Positions 7,607 through 15,627 of a DNA stretch of 25,731 nt are shown here, one piece after another (within the stretch, counting starts at the first letter, position 1; each line of letters opens with the position of its first letter). The notes below the pieces were generated by a model. It was not told where the DNA came from. It saw only the letters and a list, made by a program, of their open reading frames with translations, and made no database searches. A program made the position numbers and the translations under genes. Location: contig DASSKO010000197.1 of the NCBI GenBank assembly GCA_035690425.1, forward strand, positions 1 through 25,731, read 5' to 3'. Source of the DNA: DASSKO01 sp035690425 (GTDB lineage Bacteria > Actinomycetota > Actinomycetes > Propionibacteriales > Nocardioidaceae).

Positions 7607-8860
7607 TCAGAACTGGTCGATGATCTCCTGGATGCACAGCGCGGCGAAGAGCACCAACGCGAGCCCGAGTACGGCGTTGGACAGCCAGCCGCTGCGGAAC
7701 TCGGCGGGGAACCGCTTGCTGTTCAGCAGCACCAGCAGTGTCCCGGCGAGGAACGGCATGAACACCGCGCCCAGCACGGTGTAGGTGATGACGATGGCGA
7801 TCGGCTGGCCGAGGAACAGCAGCAGCATCGGCGGGAACGTCAGCCACGCGACGTAGGCGCGGTACCAGGGGCTGCGCTCGTCGGTGGTCTGCTGCTCCGG
7901 TTCGTTGCGCAGCGTGTGCACCCAGTCGGTGAAGAACAGGGAGACGCCGTTCCACACCCCGAGCAGCGAGGTGAACGACGTGGCCCAGAAACCCACCAGG
8001 AACAGCACTTCCGCCCAGGTTCCGAACCGCTGGTCGAGCTGGTTGCCCAGCGCGAGCAACCCCTCCTCGCCCTCGACGGTGAGCCCTGCCTGGAACAGCA
8101 CGTCGGCGGCGACGATCACCATCGCGACCACGAAGATGCCGGTCAGCACGTAGGCCACGCCGACGTCGAGGTGCATCACCGACAGCCACTCGCGGGTACG
8201 CCAGCCCTTCTCCCGCACCCAGTAGCCGTAGGCGGCCATCGTGATGGTTCCGCCCACCCCGCCGATGAGGCCGACGACGTAGACGAACGAGCCTTCGGGC
8301 AGCCGCGGGACGAACCCGTTGAGCATCGCGGGGACGTCGGGCATCACGAGCACCGCGGTGCCCACGACCGTCACGAACATGATCCCGACGAGGGCGGTCA
8401 TCAGCTTCTCGAGCACCTGGTAGCGGCCGAACCACACCAGGAGGAAACCGAGGAGACCGGAGCCCACGGCCCAGGCCTCGAACGGCACACCGGGGATCAG
8501 CGCCCGCAGGGCGAGCGCCGTCGTCGACATGACCGCCGCGCCGTATACGAAGCCCCACACGATGACGTAGATGCCGAAGTACCACTGGGTCCACGACCCG
8601 AGGGTCCGCCACCCGCGCAGCAACGTGGTCTCGGCACCAAGGTGGTAGCGGCCCACGCCTTCGGCCATGGCCAGTTTGACGACCGCGCCGACCACGACCG
8701 CCCACAGCAGCACCATGCCGTACTCGGCGCCAGCGACCAGCGAGGCCGCGAGGTCTCCGACGCCCACACCGGTCGCTGCTGCGACGAAGCCCGGCCCGAT
8801 CTGGCGAAGTCGCCGCCAGCCTGTCGCCGGCGTGTCGGTTGTGTCCACCGATTTCGACAT
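7607..8860 (-). CDS. Nramp-related metal ion transporter
   Basis: About 417 residues from the ATG at 8860, with roughly 11 hydrophobic segments. The first helix begins QIGPGFVAAATGVGVGDLAAS, and later segments (MAEGVGRYHLGAETTLL, GGVGGTITMAAYGYWVREKGW) align in character with Nramp helices 3 and 6. Canonical Nramp Mn/Fe transporters carry DPGN in helix 1 and a Met-containing motif in helix 6. Here the helix 1 position reads GVGVGD and helix 6 reads AAYGYW, so the metal site differs and the ion is uncertain. A GTG two codons upstream (8866) is in frame, but GAGAGG lies 5 nt before the ATG and overlaps that GTG, so the ATG is preferred. A candidate promoter lies at 8895-8921. Confidence 0.8.
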   Translation of the reverse strand: MSKSVDTTDTPATGWRRLRQIGPGFVAAATGVGVGDLAASLVAGAEYGMVLLWAVVVGAVVKLAMAEGVGRYHLGAETTLLRGWRTLGSWTQWYFGIYVIVWGFVYGAAVMSTTALALRALIPGVPFEAWAVGSGLLGFLLVWFGRYQVLEKLMTALVGIMFVTVVGTAVLVMPDVPAMLNGFVPRLPEGSFVYVVGLIGGVGGTITMAAYGYWVREKGWRTREWLSVMHLDVGVAYVLTGIFVVAMVIVAADVLFQAGLTVEGEEGLLALGNQLDQRFGTWAEVLFLVGFWATSFTSLLGVWNGVSLFFTDWVHTLRNEPEQQTTDERSPWYRAYVAWLTFPPMLLLFLGQPIAIVITYTVLGAVFMPFLAGTLLVLLNSKRFPAEFRSGWLSNAVLGLALVLFAALCIQEIIDQF

Positions 8861-8894
8861 AGCCACCTCTCGCTACGTGAGCCCCCGCGAACTC

Positions 8895-8921
8895 ACACTA
8901 GGGGATGGCGGCGTCGGTCAA
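8895..8921 (-). promoter_or_regulatory. Candidate promoter of the Nramp-related gene
   Basis: On the minus strand TTGACC (8921-8916) and TAGTGT (8900-8895) are separated by 15 nt, about 35 nt before the ATG. The spacer is short of the usual 17, so confidence is moderate. No Mn- or Fe-regulator box was recognised. Confidence 0.4.
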
Positions 8922-9076
8922 AATGCCTTCGTGGCTACGGCGCGTCCGGCGCCCTACACGCCGCCGGCAGGTGGCGGCACCGATTCCGCGAGTTCCTCCG
9001 GTGACGATCGTGACGCGACGGTCCACCGCGCTCCCAGCACGTGCGCATGCGCAGCATCCCTCACCCGCTGATGGTC

Positions 9077-9095
9077 TTACATTCTGTGTTACATT
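9077..9095 (+). promoter_or_regulatory. Direct repeat and leaderless -10 element of the toxin-antitoxin operon
   Basis: TTACATT occurs at 9077-9083 and again at 9089-9095. The second copy contains TACATT, which is followed by 6 nt and the ATG at 9102. No Shine-Dalgarno is present. The direct repeat could be the site where the antitoxin binds to autoregulate the operon. Confidence 0.45.
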
Positions 9096-9101
9096 GGTTC
9101 C

Positions 9102-9335
9102 ATGGCCGACACGATCACATTCCGTCCCGATGAGGATGCGGCTCGAGCTCTAGCAGCGCTGACGCGCGACGGGACGCCGGTGTCGACCGCGGTGCGAGCA
9201 GCCCTGATCGACGCTGCTCGCGAGCGTGCCCGGTCGGCGCTTCGTGCCGAGGCCGAGGCACTCGCCGCCGACGAACAAGACCGGGCCGAGGCGGCACAGG
9301 TCCTGCGGGACATGGAGACCCTGCGTGCGTGGTGA
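9102..9335 (+). CDS. Ribbon-helix-helix antitoxin (MazE-type partner)
   Basis: A 77-residue protein. The N-terminal ~45 residues (ITFRPDEDAARALAAL, then a Thr-Pro-Val-Ser turn and AVRAALIDAARERA) have the beta-helix-helix pattern of ribbon-helix-helix DNA-binding antitoxins. The C-terminal half is Ala/Glu/Arg-rich and likely flexible, the part that would wrap the toxin. The last 11 nt overlap the start of the MazF-like toxin gene, implying translational coupling. Such antitoxins neutralise the toxin and repress the operon. The ATG at 9102 agrees with the leaderless promoter. The antitoxin assignment rests on the motif plus gene pairing. Confidence 0.82.
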   Translation: MADTITFRPDEDAARALAALTRDGTPVSTAVRAALIDAARERARSALRAEAEALAADEQDRAEAAQVLRDMETLRAW

Positions 9336-9636
9336 GGTTTACCGATTACGTGCGCCGCGAGACGCTCGCGGGCACGAGCAGCGGCACCCCCGGTATGCGG
9401 TAGTCGTCCAGGCCGGCCAGTTCCCGCTCTCGACCTGGCTGGTTGCTCCGACATCTACCTCGGCACGCCCGGCAAGTTTCAGGCCAGAGGTGGAGATCGG
9501 CGGACGAACGACACGCGTGCTGGCCGAGCAAACGGCAGCGGTCGATCCTACTCGTCTCGGCGACAGCCTCGGCCACCTCGCTTTCGACGACCTGCGGCAC
9601 GTCGAGGCCGCCCTGCGACTCGTCCTCGATCTCTGA
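9325..9636 (+). CDS. mazF: MazF/PemK-type endoribonuclease toxin
   Basis: Starting from the GTG at 9325 the protein has 103 residues and opens with RGEVYRLRAPRDARGHEQRH, then PRYAVVVQAGQF, STWLVAPTSTSARPASFRPE and TTRVLAEQTAAVDPTRLG. These match the MazF/PemK barrel in order: N-terminal strand with RGE, a basic loop, the 'hP(V)ViQ' strand and the conserved 'v..eQ...vd..rlg' segment. MazF toxins cleave single-stranded mRNA at short specific sequences. The frame is open to 9226, but that extension overlaps the antitoxin gene and carries no family residues. The GTG at 9325 begins right where homology starts and gives an 11-nt overlap with the antitoxin. The gene ends 86 bp before tRNA-Leu on the opposite strand. 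Confidence 0.88.
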   Translation: MRGEVYRLRAPRDARGHEQRHPRYAVVVQAGQFPLSTWLVAPTSTSARPASFRPEVEIGGRTTRVLAEQTAAVDPTRLGDSLGHLAFDDLRHVEAALRLVLDL

Positions 9637-9696
9637 GAGCGCAGCCCAACGGCGGATCACAGGGCATGCCCAACCGCGGGTGTGAATCCGAACTTG

Positions 9697-9713
9697 GGCG
9701 TTCTGCGAACGCC
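9697..9713 (-). terminator. Hairpin downstream of tRNA-Leu
   Basis: GGCGTTC and GAACGCC form a perfect 7-bp stem with a 3-nt loop, 8 nt beyond the encoded CCA of tRNA-Leu on the minus strand. It could also end mazF transcripts from the other side. There is no strong T-run. Confidence 0.5.
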
Positions 9714-9721
9714 AAAGTGGG

Positions 9722-9808
9722 TGGTGCGCGAGGGGGGAGTTGAACCCCCACGCCCTCTCGGGCACACGGACCTGAACCGTGCGCGTCTGCCTATTCCGCC
9801 ACTCGCGC
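9722..9808 (-). tRNA. tRNA-Leu (anticodon CAG)
   Basis: Read on the minus strand the 87-nt gene starts GCGCGAG and ends with the complementary CTCGCGC, discriminator A and an encoded CCA (9722-9724). The anticodon stem CACGG/CCGTG encloses the loop TTCAGGT, giving anticodon CAG. A long variable arm (class II) and a T-loop (GGTTCAACTCC) are present, as expected for leucine. A leucine tRNA upstream of fhaA also occurs in M. tuberculosis. Confidence 0.95.
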
Positions 9809-9969
9809 ATGCGCTGACACGACTGTGCCAGCGCCGCCAAAGGCTACCACGCATGGGCCGGCCGCAACGAAACCGAGCCCGCCGCCGGAGCCGGCCGATG
9901 TGCACTCCCCGATACGATCAGGGCAGGCTAGGGGAGGGACCCGACCGAGGAGACGGAGAGGAGGCGCGC

Positions 9970-10716
9970 GTGGGCGTGCTGCAACGCTTCGAACAGCGGC
10001 TCGAACAGCTGGTCACCGGCACCTTCGCTCGCGCCTTCCGCAGCGCCGTGCAGCCGGTCGAGCTTGCGGCCGCGCTCCAGCGCGAGATCGACAACTCCGC
10101 GCAGATCCTCAGCCGGGACCGCCGGCTGATCCCCAACTCCTTCAGTGTCGAGCTTTCTCCCGCCGACCACGAGCGGCTCTCCGGGTACGGCGCGACGCTG
10201 TCCGACGAGTTGATCTCCATGCTGCGGGAGTACGCCAACGAGCAGCACTATGTCTTCACCGGCGTGGTCTCGATCGACATCGGACAGGGCGACGACCTCA
10301 CCACCGGGCGCTTCCGCGTGGCCAGCAGGGCCAACGCCCACGTCACTCCCGTCCAGGGCCAGTCGATGACCGAGACCACGGTGCACCGGGCTCCGGTCAT
10401 CCTCGAGGTTGCCGGCATCAAGCACCCCCTCGAAGCACCGGGCGTGGTCATCGGCCGAGGCACCGAGGCAGACCTGCGGGTCAGTGACCCCGGCGTCTCC
10501 CGCCGCCACGTGGAGATCCGCGTCACGCCGGCCGCGGAGTCGATCTCGGTGCACGTCTACGACCTCGGCTCCACCAACGGCACCCGTGTCGACGGCAGGC
10601 GGGTGCAGCAGGCGAGACTGCGCGACGGTTCGGAGGTGCAGATCGGCAACACGACGATGGTCCTGCGCAACCCCATGGACCGCTCCCACGGCTCGGAGAG
10701 GGGCGACGGTGTCTGA
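9970..10716 (+). CDS. fhaA: FhaA: DUF3662 plus forkhead-associated domain protein
   Basis: 248 residues. Residues 1-118 form the DUF3662 domain (GVLQRFEQRLEQLVTGTFARA, QPVELAAALQREIDN, RRLIPNSFSVELSP), and residues 142-234 an FHA domain with GR (162-163), VSRRH (176-180) and DLGSTNGT (198-205), the phosphothreonine pocket. The linker is only about 23 residues and contains MTETTVHR; mycobacterial FhaA has a long disordered linker here. In mycobacteria the FhaA FHA domain binds the phosphorylated MviN pseudokinase domain to control peptidoglycan precursor flipping. A strong GGAGAGGAGG Shine-Dalgarno precedes the GTG at 9970; the frame is open further upstream but that part runs into the tRNA. 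The gene overlaps fhaB by 8 nt. A TACGAT hexamer near 9914 may be its -10. Confidence 0.93.
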   Translation: MGVLQRFEQRLEQLVTGTFARAFRSAVQPVELAAALQREIDNSAQILSRDRRLIPNSFSVELSPADHERLSGYGATLSDELISMLREYANEQHYVFTGVVSIDIGQGDDLTTGRFRVASRANAHVTPVQGQSMTETTVHRAPVILEVAGIKHPLEAPGVVIGRGTEADLRVSDPGVSRRHVEIRVTPAAESISVHVYDLGSTNGTRVDGRRVQQARLRDGSEVQIGNTTMVLRNPMDRSHGSERGDGV

Positions 10717-11206
10717 GTTCACCCTCACGCTGATCAAGCTGGGCTTCCTCGCCCTGCTGTGGATCTTCGTGCTCTCCGCGGTGTCGGTGATCCGCTCCGA
10801 CATGTTCGGGGCGCGGGTCGACGCACCACCGAAGGGGCAGCGCGGCCGCCAGCCGAAGGCAGCCAAGCAGCCGAAGCCCGCGAAGCCGCCCAAGGAGAAG
10901 AAGAAGCGCCGCGGCAGCCCCAGTCAGCTGGTCATCGTCGACGGTCCCAACAGCGGCGCGAGCGTGCAGCTGACCGGCGAGCCCGTGACCCTGGGGCGCG
11001 GCGGCGACTCCACCATCAAGCTCGACGACGACTACGTCTCGACCCGGCACGCGCGCTTCGTGACCAACGGCGACGACTGGTTCGTCGAGGACCTCGGTTC
11101 GACCAACGGCACCTACCTCGGCAACACCCGCGTGACCCGTGCGGTCGCGGTCTCGGCCAACACCGCCGTACGGCTGGGCAAGACCGTCGTCGAGCTGAGG
11201 AAGTAA
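10709..11206 (+). CDS. fhaB: FhaB (FipA-like): membrane-anchored FHA protein
   Basis: 165 residues. One N-terminal membrane helix (about 8-28), a Lys/Pro-rich linker (about 42-68, KGQRGRQPKAAKQPKPAKPP) and a C-terminal FHA domain with LGRGGDSTIKL, VSTRHARF and DLGSTNGTYLG. In mycobacteria the counterpart (FhaB/FipA) links PknA/PknB signalling to septal peptidoglycan synthesis through FtsZ and FtsQ. The very basic linker could bind acidic lipids or nucleic acid, which is inference. The GTG start overlaps the end of fhaA by 8 nt and gives a complete membrane anchor. pstP begins 10 nt after the stop, so the genes are translated as an operon. Confidence 0.92.
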   Translation: MSEFTLTLIKLGFLALLWIFVLSAVSVIRSDMFGARVDAPPKGQRGRQPKAAKQPKPAKPPKEKKKRRGSPSQLVIVDGPNSGASVQLTGEPVTLGRGGDSTIKLDDDYVSTRHARFVTNGDDWFVEDLGSTNGTYLGNTRVTRAVAVSANTAVRLGKTVVELRK

Positions 11207-11216
11207 GGCCACCCCG

Positions 11217-12668
11217 ATGAGCCTCGCCGTGCGCTACTCGGCCGTCTCTGATGTCGGTCGGGTGCGCTCCAACAACCAGGACTCCGGATTTGCCGGCAGC
11301 CACCTGCTGATGGTCGCCGACGGCATGGGCGGCGCAGCCGCCGGTGACCTCGCGTCGGCGGTGACCGTGCAGACCATGCGGCGCATCGACCAGCCACCAC
11401 CCGAGGACATGCTGGAGGCGCTCGCGGGCGCGATCCACCGGGCCAACGTCAAGCTCGGCGAGATCGTCGACGAGGACCCGAGCGTCGAGGGCATGGGCAC
11501 CACGGTGACCGCGATGCTCTTCGACGGTCTGCAGGTCGCGCTCGCCCACATCGGCGACTCCCGCGCCTATCTGCTGCGCGACGGCGAGCTGAGCCAGCTC
11601 ACCCGGGACCACACGTTCGTGCAGGGTCTCGTCGACGAGGGGCGGATCACCGCGGCCGAGGCACGCACCCACCCGCACCGGAACCTGATCATGAAGGTGC
11701 TCGACGGCCGTCATGACGTCGAGCCTGACCTGACCCTGCTCGATGTCCGCCCCGGCGACCGGGTGCTGCTGTGCAGCGACGGCCTCACCGGCATACTCGA
11801 CGACCGCGCCGTGCGCAACACTCTGGCCGGAGGCACTCCCGACTCCGCCGCCCTCGCGCTCGTCAACGCAGCCCTCGACGGAAACGCCAACGACAACGTC
11901 ACCTGTGTGGTCTTCGACGTGGTCGACGCCGCCACCCCGATCGACGAGGACTCCGCGGCCGCGGCGGTCGGCCCGCTGCTGGTCGGCTCGGCGGCGGAGC
12001 AGGCGCGAGCGGGGATCAGCGACACGGCGTCACAGCCGGCCGTCCGCGACGGTGCCGACGAGGATCCGGTCGACCGTGAGTTCCTGCGCTACGCCCCCCG
12101 CGAGCCACGTCGGTTCGGCTGGCTGCGGCGCATGCTGCTGATGCTCGCCGTGGTCGCGCTGCTGGTTGCCGGCGCGGTGGTCGCCTACGCGTGGTCGCAG
12201 CAGCAGTACTACGTCGCCGACGACGGCGACACGGTCGCGGTGTTCCGCGGGGTCGATGCCGGCCTCCCGTGGCTCACACTCCACCGGGTCGAGGAGACCA
12301 GCACCATCGAGCTCGACGACCTCACGCCGTACTGGCGCGAGCAGGTCAACGCCGGTATCGATGCCGAGGACCTCGACCACGCGCGCAGCATCTTGGACCG
12401 GATCGACGAGGTGGCGGCCCGCTGCCGTGCCGAGCAGTCACCGGCACCCACGCCCACACCGACGCCCACCTCCACTCCCACGCCCACACGGGGCCAGCCC
12501 CCGGCGACGCCTGACGGCAGCCCTCGTGAACCAGCGAGCCCGCGTGCACCAGCGAGCCCGCGGGCGACCGACAGCCCGCGTGGCACCGGAAGCGCCAGCC
12601 CCAGCACCTCTCCCACGCCCACCGCTACGGCAACGCCGAGCGCGGACGTCTGCGAGCCGGCCTCATGA
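11217..12668 (+). CDS. pstP: PstP: PP2C serine/threonine phosphatase
   Basis: 483 residues. The N-terminal PPM domain (1-237) has all metal-binding signatures: RSNNQD (Asp22), VADGMGG (Asp35), GMGTTVTAM, HIGDSRAYL, CSDGLTG (Asp188) and NDNVTC (Asp226). A juxtamembrane linker precedes one membrane helix (about 306-327), then an extracellular region of about 155 residues. The last ~80 are a Pro/Thr/Ser-rich low-complexity tail made of PTPT and SPR repeats. PstP is the Mn-dependent phosphatase that reverses PknB phosphorylation of itself and cell-wall proteins. The stop overlaps the start of rodA by 4 nt (ATGA). Start ATG 11217 is 10 nt after fhaB and begins at the family's usual MSLAVRYSAVSDVGRVRSNNQD. 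Confidence 0.95.
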   Translation: MSLAVRYSAVSDVGRVRSNNQDSGFAGSHLLMVADGMGGAAAGDLASAVTVQTMRRIDQPPPEDMLEALAGAIHRANVKLGEIVDEDPSVEGMGTTVTAMLFDGLQVALAHIGDSRAYLLRDGELSQLTRDHTFVQGLVDEGRITAAEARTHPHRNLIMKVLDGRHDVEPDLTLLDVRPGDRVLLCSDGLTGILDDRAVRNTLAGGTPDSAALALVNAALDGNANDNVTCVVFDVVDAATPIDEDSAAAAVGPLLVGSAAEQARAGISDTASQPAVRDGADEDPVDREFLRYAPREPRRFGWLRRMLLMLAVVALLVAGAVVAYAWSQQQYYVADDGDTVAVFRGVDAGLPWLTLHRVEETSTIELDDLTPYWREQVNAGIDAEDLDHARSILDRIDEVAARCRAEQSPAPTPTPTPTSTPTPTRGQPPATPDGSPREPASPRAPASPRATDSPRGTGSASPSTSPTPTATATPSADVCEPAS

Positions 12669-14050
12669 GCTCGGCACCGGCCACCGCCTTCGGCTTCGTC
12701 CACCGCAAGCGGCGCGGCGCGGAGCTGCTGCTGCTGCTGCTCGCCCTCTGCATCGGCATCGGGGCCTACGCCATCGTCGGGTTGGCCCGGGAAGGTGCCG
12801 TGCCCACCGACATCCTCGGGTACGGCGGAGGGCTCGCGGCGTTGGCCCTGGTCGCTCACCTGGTCGTACGGTTCAGGGCGCCCTACGCCGACCCTGTGCT
12901 GCTGCCGGTGGTGGTGGCGCTCAACGGCCTGGGGCTGGCGATGCTGCACCGCATCGACCTCTCGCTGGCCGCGGCCGAGTCCGTCTTCGGCCCGTTCGCA
13001 CCCGATCAGCTGCTGTGGTCGGCGATCGGGGTCGGCCTGTTCTGCCTCGTGCTGTTCCTGCTCCCCGACCACCGCCGGTTGCAGGCGTTCACCTACACCT
13101 TCGGGCTGGCCGGCCTGGTGCTGTTGCTGCTGCCGCTCGTCCCGGGCCTCGGCGTGGAGATCAACGGCTCACGCGTGTGGATCCGGGCCATGGGCTTGTC
13201 CTTCCAGCCCGGCGAGGTCGCGAAGGTCTGCCTGGTGACCGCGTTCTCCGGCTACCTGGTCGTGAACCGCGAGGCGCTGGCACTCGCCGGACGCCGGTTC
13301 CTGGGCATGGACCTGCCCCGCGGCCGCGACCTCGGCCCGATCCTCGTGGCGTGGGTGGCGAGCATGTCGGTGCTGGTCTTCCAGCGCGACCTAGGCTCCT
13401 CGCTGCTGTTCTTCGGCATCTTCGTGGTGCTGCTCTACGTCGCGACCGAACGGCCCGGATGGCTGGTGCTCGGAGGGCTGATGTTCGCCGGCGGCGCGTA
13501 CGCGGGCTATCTGGTCTTCGGCCACGTGCGCGAGCGCGTAGGAGGCTGGCTCGATCCCTTCAGCAACCCCGCCTACGACCAGATCGTGGAGGCCAGGTTC
13601 GGCCTGGCGTGGGGCGGGCTGCTGGGTCAGGGTCTGGGCGAGGGCAGCCCCACGCGGATCCCCTTCGTCTGGTCCGACTTCGTCGTCGCCGCACTCGGTG
13701 AGGAGCTCGGGCTGACCGGGTTGATGGCGATCCTGCTGCTGTACGCCCTGATCGTCGAGCGCGGCCTGCGGGTGGCTCTGCTCTGCCGCGACGCCTTCGG
13801 CAAGCTGCTCTCTGTGGGCCTGGCGACTACCTTCGCGCTGCAGGTGTTCGTCGTGATCGGTGGCGTCACCGGGCTGATCCCGCTGACCGGCCTGACTACG
13901 CCCTTCCTCTCCGCGGGTGGTTCGTCGATGGTGGCCAACTGGGTCATCATCGCGCTGCTGTTGCGGATCAGTCACCAGGCCAGACGGCCCGACCCGGAGG
14001 TCCGGGCCCCCGAGGCCGACGACGCGACTCAGGTGGTGAGACTGCGATGA
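12665..14050 (+). CDS. rodA: RodA/FtsW family peptidoglycan glycosyltransferase
   Basis: 461 residues with about 12 membrane helices. SEDS signatures are seen: RIDLSLA, GSRVWIRAMGLSFQPGEVAK, QRDLGSSLLFFGIF with the conserved QRDLGS Asp, the FGLAWGGLLGQGLGEGSP loop, the SDFVVAALGEELGL segment and GLIPLTGLTTPFLSAGGSSM. SEDS proteins polymerise lipid II into glycan strands and work with a class B PBP, here the next gene. The 4-nt overlaps on both sides (pstP before, pbpA after) imply coupled translation. Placement in the pknB operon marks it as the elongation/septation SEDS of this locus; a separate ftsW would be expected in the dcw cluster elsewhere. Confidence 0.94.
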   Translation: MSSAPATAFGFVHRKRRGAELLLLLLALCIGIGAYAIVGLAREGAVPTDILGYGGGLAALALVAHLVVRFRAPYADPVLLPVVVALNGLGLAMLHRIDLSLAAAESVFGPFAPDQLLWSAIGVGLFCLVLFLLPDHRRLQAFTYTFGLAGLVLLLLPLVPGLGVEINGSRVWIRAMGLSFQPGEVAKVCLVTAFSGYLVVNREALALAGRRFLGMDLPRGRDLGPILVAWVASMSVLVFQRDLGSSLLFFGIFVVLLYVATERPGWLVLGGLMFAGGAYAGYLVFGHVRERVGGWLDPFSNPAYDQIVEARFGLAWGGLLGQGLGEGSPTRIPFVWSDFVVAALGEELGLTGLMAILLLYALIVERGLRVALLCRDAFGKLLSVGLATTFALQVFVVIGGVTGLIPLTGLTTPFLSAGGSSMVANWVIIALLLRISHQARRPDPEVRAPEADDATQVVRLR

Positions 14051-15516
14051 ACAAGCCGATCCGGGTGCTCGCTGTCGGGTGCGCGCTGCTGTTCGGCGCG
14101 CTGCTGCTCAATGCCAACTATGTGCAGTTCGTGCGGGCCGACGAGCTCAACGACATGCCCGAGAACCGTCGGGTGATCGATGCGGAGTACGCCCGCGAGC
14201 GAGGCCCCATCTTCGTCGCCGGCGAGGCCGTGGCCGAGAGCAAGCCGGTGGACGACCGATTCGAGTTCCTGCGGACCTACGGACCGCGTCCGCGGGTCTA
14301 CTCGCACATCACCGGCTACTACTCCTACCTCTACGGCGCGAGCGGGATCGAGCAGACCGAGAACGACATCCTCTCCGGCAGCGACCCGCGGCTGCTGTTC
14401 AACCGGGTGATCGACCTCGTGACCGAGGAGCAGCCCAAGGGTGGCAACGTGCTGCTCACCCTCGACCCGGCCGCGCAGGCGGCGGCGCACCACGGGCTCA
14501 CCGCCCTCCCCGAGCAGGCAAAGGGCGCGGTCGTGGCCCTGCGTCCCGACACCGGTGAGGTGCTGGCGATGGTGTCGATGCCCGACTACGACCCCAACGT
14601 CCTGGCCAGCCACGACTTCGCGGCCACCGCCGACGCCTGGAAGCGGTTGACCAGCAACCCCGCCGAGCCGCTGGTGAACCGCGCCATCCAGCAGCGCTAC
14701 CCGCCCGGGTCGACCTTCAAGCTGGTGACGGCCGCCGCCGCGCTGTCGTCGGGTCAGTACACGCCCGAGTCGTTGGTCACGGGGCAGGCGACGTACACGC
14801 TGCCCAACACCAACATCGAGCTCGGCAACGCCGGCCGGGGCAGTTGCGGCGGTGAGCAGATCACGCTCACCCGCGCGCTCGCCTTCTCCTGCAACACCTC
14901 GTTCGCCAAGCTCGGCGCGGAGGACCTCGGTGCCGAGGCGCTGCGCAACCAGGCCCAGGCGTTCGGTTTCGGCCAAGATGTGTTCGACGGGCTGCCCAAC
15001 TCGGTGATCAGCGTGTTCCCCGAGGATCCCGACGACCCGCAGACGGCGCTGTCGGCCATCGGCCAGTTCGAGGTCGCCGCCACCCCGCTGCAGATGGCCA
15101 TGGTCGTCGCCGGCATCGCCAACGACGGCACCGTGATGCAGCCCTTCATCGTCGCCGAGGAGCGCTCTCCGGACCTCAACACGTTGGAGGAGACCGAGCC
15201 CGAGGCGCTCAGCGAGGCCGTCAGCCCCAGTGTCGCCGCAGACCTGCGCCAGATGATGGTCGAGGTGACCCAGAGCGGCACCGGCGGCGTCGCGGCGATT
15301 CCGGGCATCGAGGTGGGGTCCAAGACCGGTACCGCAGAGTCGGGCGGCGGCCGCGACCCCTACGCCTGGTTCGTGTCGTTCGCTCCCGCCGATGACCCTG
15401 AGGTCGCGGTCGCAGTCTTCGTCGAGGACGCCAACGTGCCCGCCAGCGAGATTTCCGGCGGCGGCCTGGCGGGTCCGATCGCCAAGTCGGTGATGGAAGC
15501 CGTGATCACGCCGTGA
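14047..15516 (+). CDS. pbpA: PbpA: class B penicillin-binding protein (transpeptidase)
   Basis: 489 residues. A single N-terminal membrane anchor (about 5-25) is followed by the dimerisation/linker region (RRVIDAEYARERGPIFVAGE is typical of actinobacterial PbpA). The transpeptidase domain has the three active-site motifs: STFK (222-225) with the nucleophile Ser222, SCN (281-283) and KTGT (426-429). The protein cross-links peptidoglycan outside the membrane, in partnership with the SEDS glycosyltransferase encoded just before it (4-nt overlap). In mycobacteria PbpA is a phosphorylation target of PknB. The stop is followed by a 111-nt gap before pknB, the longest break in this operon. In M. tuberculosis pknA occupies this position. 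Confidence 0.95.
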   Translation: MNKPIRVLAVGCALLFGALLLNANYVQFVRADELNDMPENRRVIDAEYARERGPIFVAGEAVAESKPVDDRFEFLRTYGPRPRVYSHITGYYSYLYGASGIEQTENDILSGSDPRLLFNRVIDLVTEEQPKGGNVLLTLDPAAQAAAHHGLTALPEQAKGAVVALRPDTGEVLAMVSMPDYDPNVLASHDFAATADAWKRLTSNPAEPLVNRAIQQRYPPGSTFKLVTAAAALSSGQYTPESLVTGQATYTLPNTNIELGNAGRGSCGGEQITLTRALAFSCNTSFAKLGAEDLGAEALRNQAQAFGFGQDVFDGLPNSVISVFPEDPDDPQTALSAIGQFEVAATPLQMAMVVAGIANDGTVMQPFIVAEERSPDLNTLEETEPEALSEAVSPSVAADLRQMMVEVTQSGTGGVAAIPGIEVGSKTGTAESGGGRDPYAWFVSFAPADDPEVAVAVFVEDANVPASEISGGGLAGPIAKSVMEAVITP

Positions 15517-15526
15517 CCGCCTGGTG

Positions 15527-15555
15527 TTGGCACTCGCCGCTACCGTGTCCATGGT
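15527..15555 (+). promoter_or_regulatory. Possible internal promoter for pknB
   Basis: In the 111-nt gap after pbpA, TTGGCA (15527-15532) and CATGGT (15550-15555) are 17 nt apart. The -10 fit is poor. The main argument is that this is the only sizeable gap in the operon. Confidence 0.25.
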
Positions 15556-15627
15556 CTCTACGCTGGGTGACCAGGTGGTCGGGCACGGGCAGCAGTCGGC
15601 ACAACGGCAAGGGCAGGTCTGGCGACG

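Noticed and set aside
7346..9004. A 552-codon plus-strand frame
   Set aside because: Antisense to the Nramp-related gene and made of low-complexity His/Glu/Gln/Arg sequence without a family signature.
9042..9053. Perfect palindrome TGCGCATGCGCA upstream of mazE
   Set aside because: It is GC-alternating sequence of a kind expected in such DNA, 50 bp from the candidate promoter and with no repeat copy. Not enough to call an operator.
9226..9324. Upstream extension of the MazF-like toxin
   Set aside because: It overlaps the antitoxin gene and has no MazF residues; homology begins exactly at the GTG at 9325.
9682..9969. Upstream extension of fhaA
   Set aside because: It runs across the tRNA-Leu gene, and the GTG at 9970 has a strong Shine-Dalgarno and starts the DUF3662 domain.
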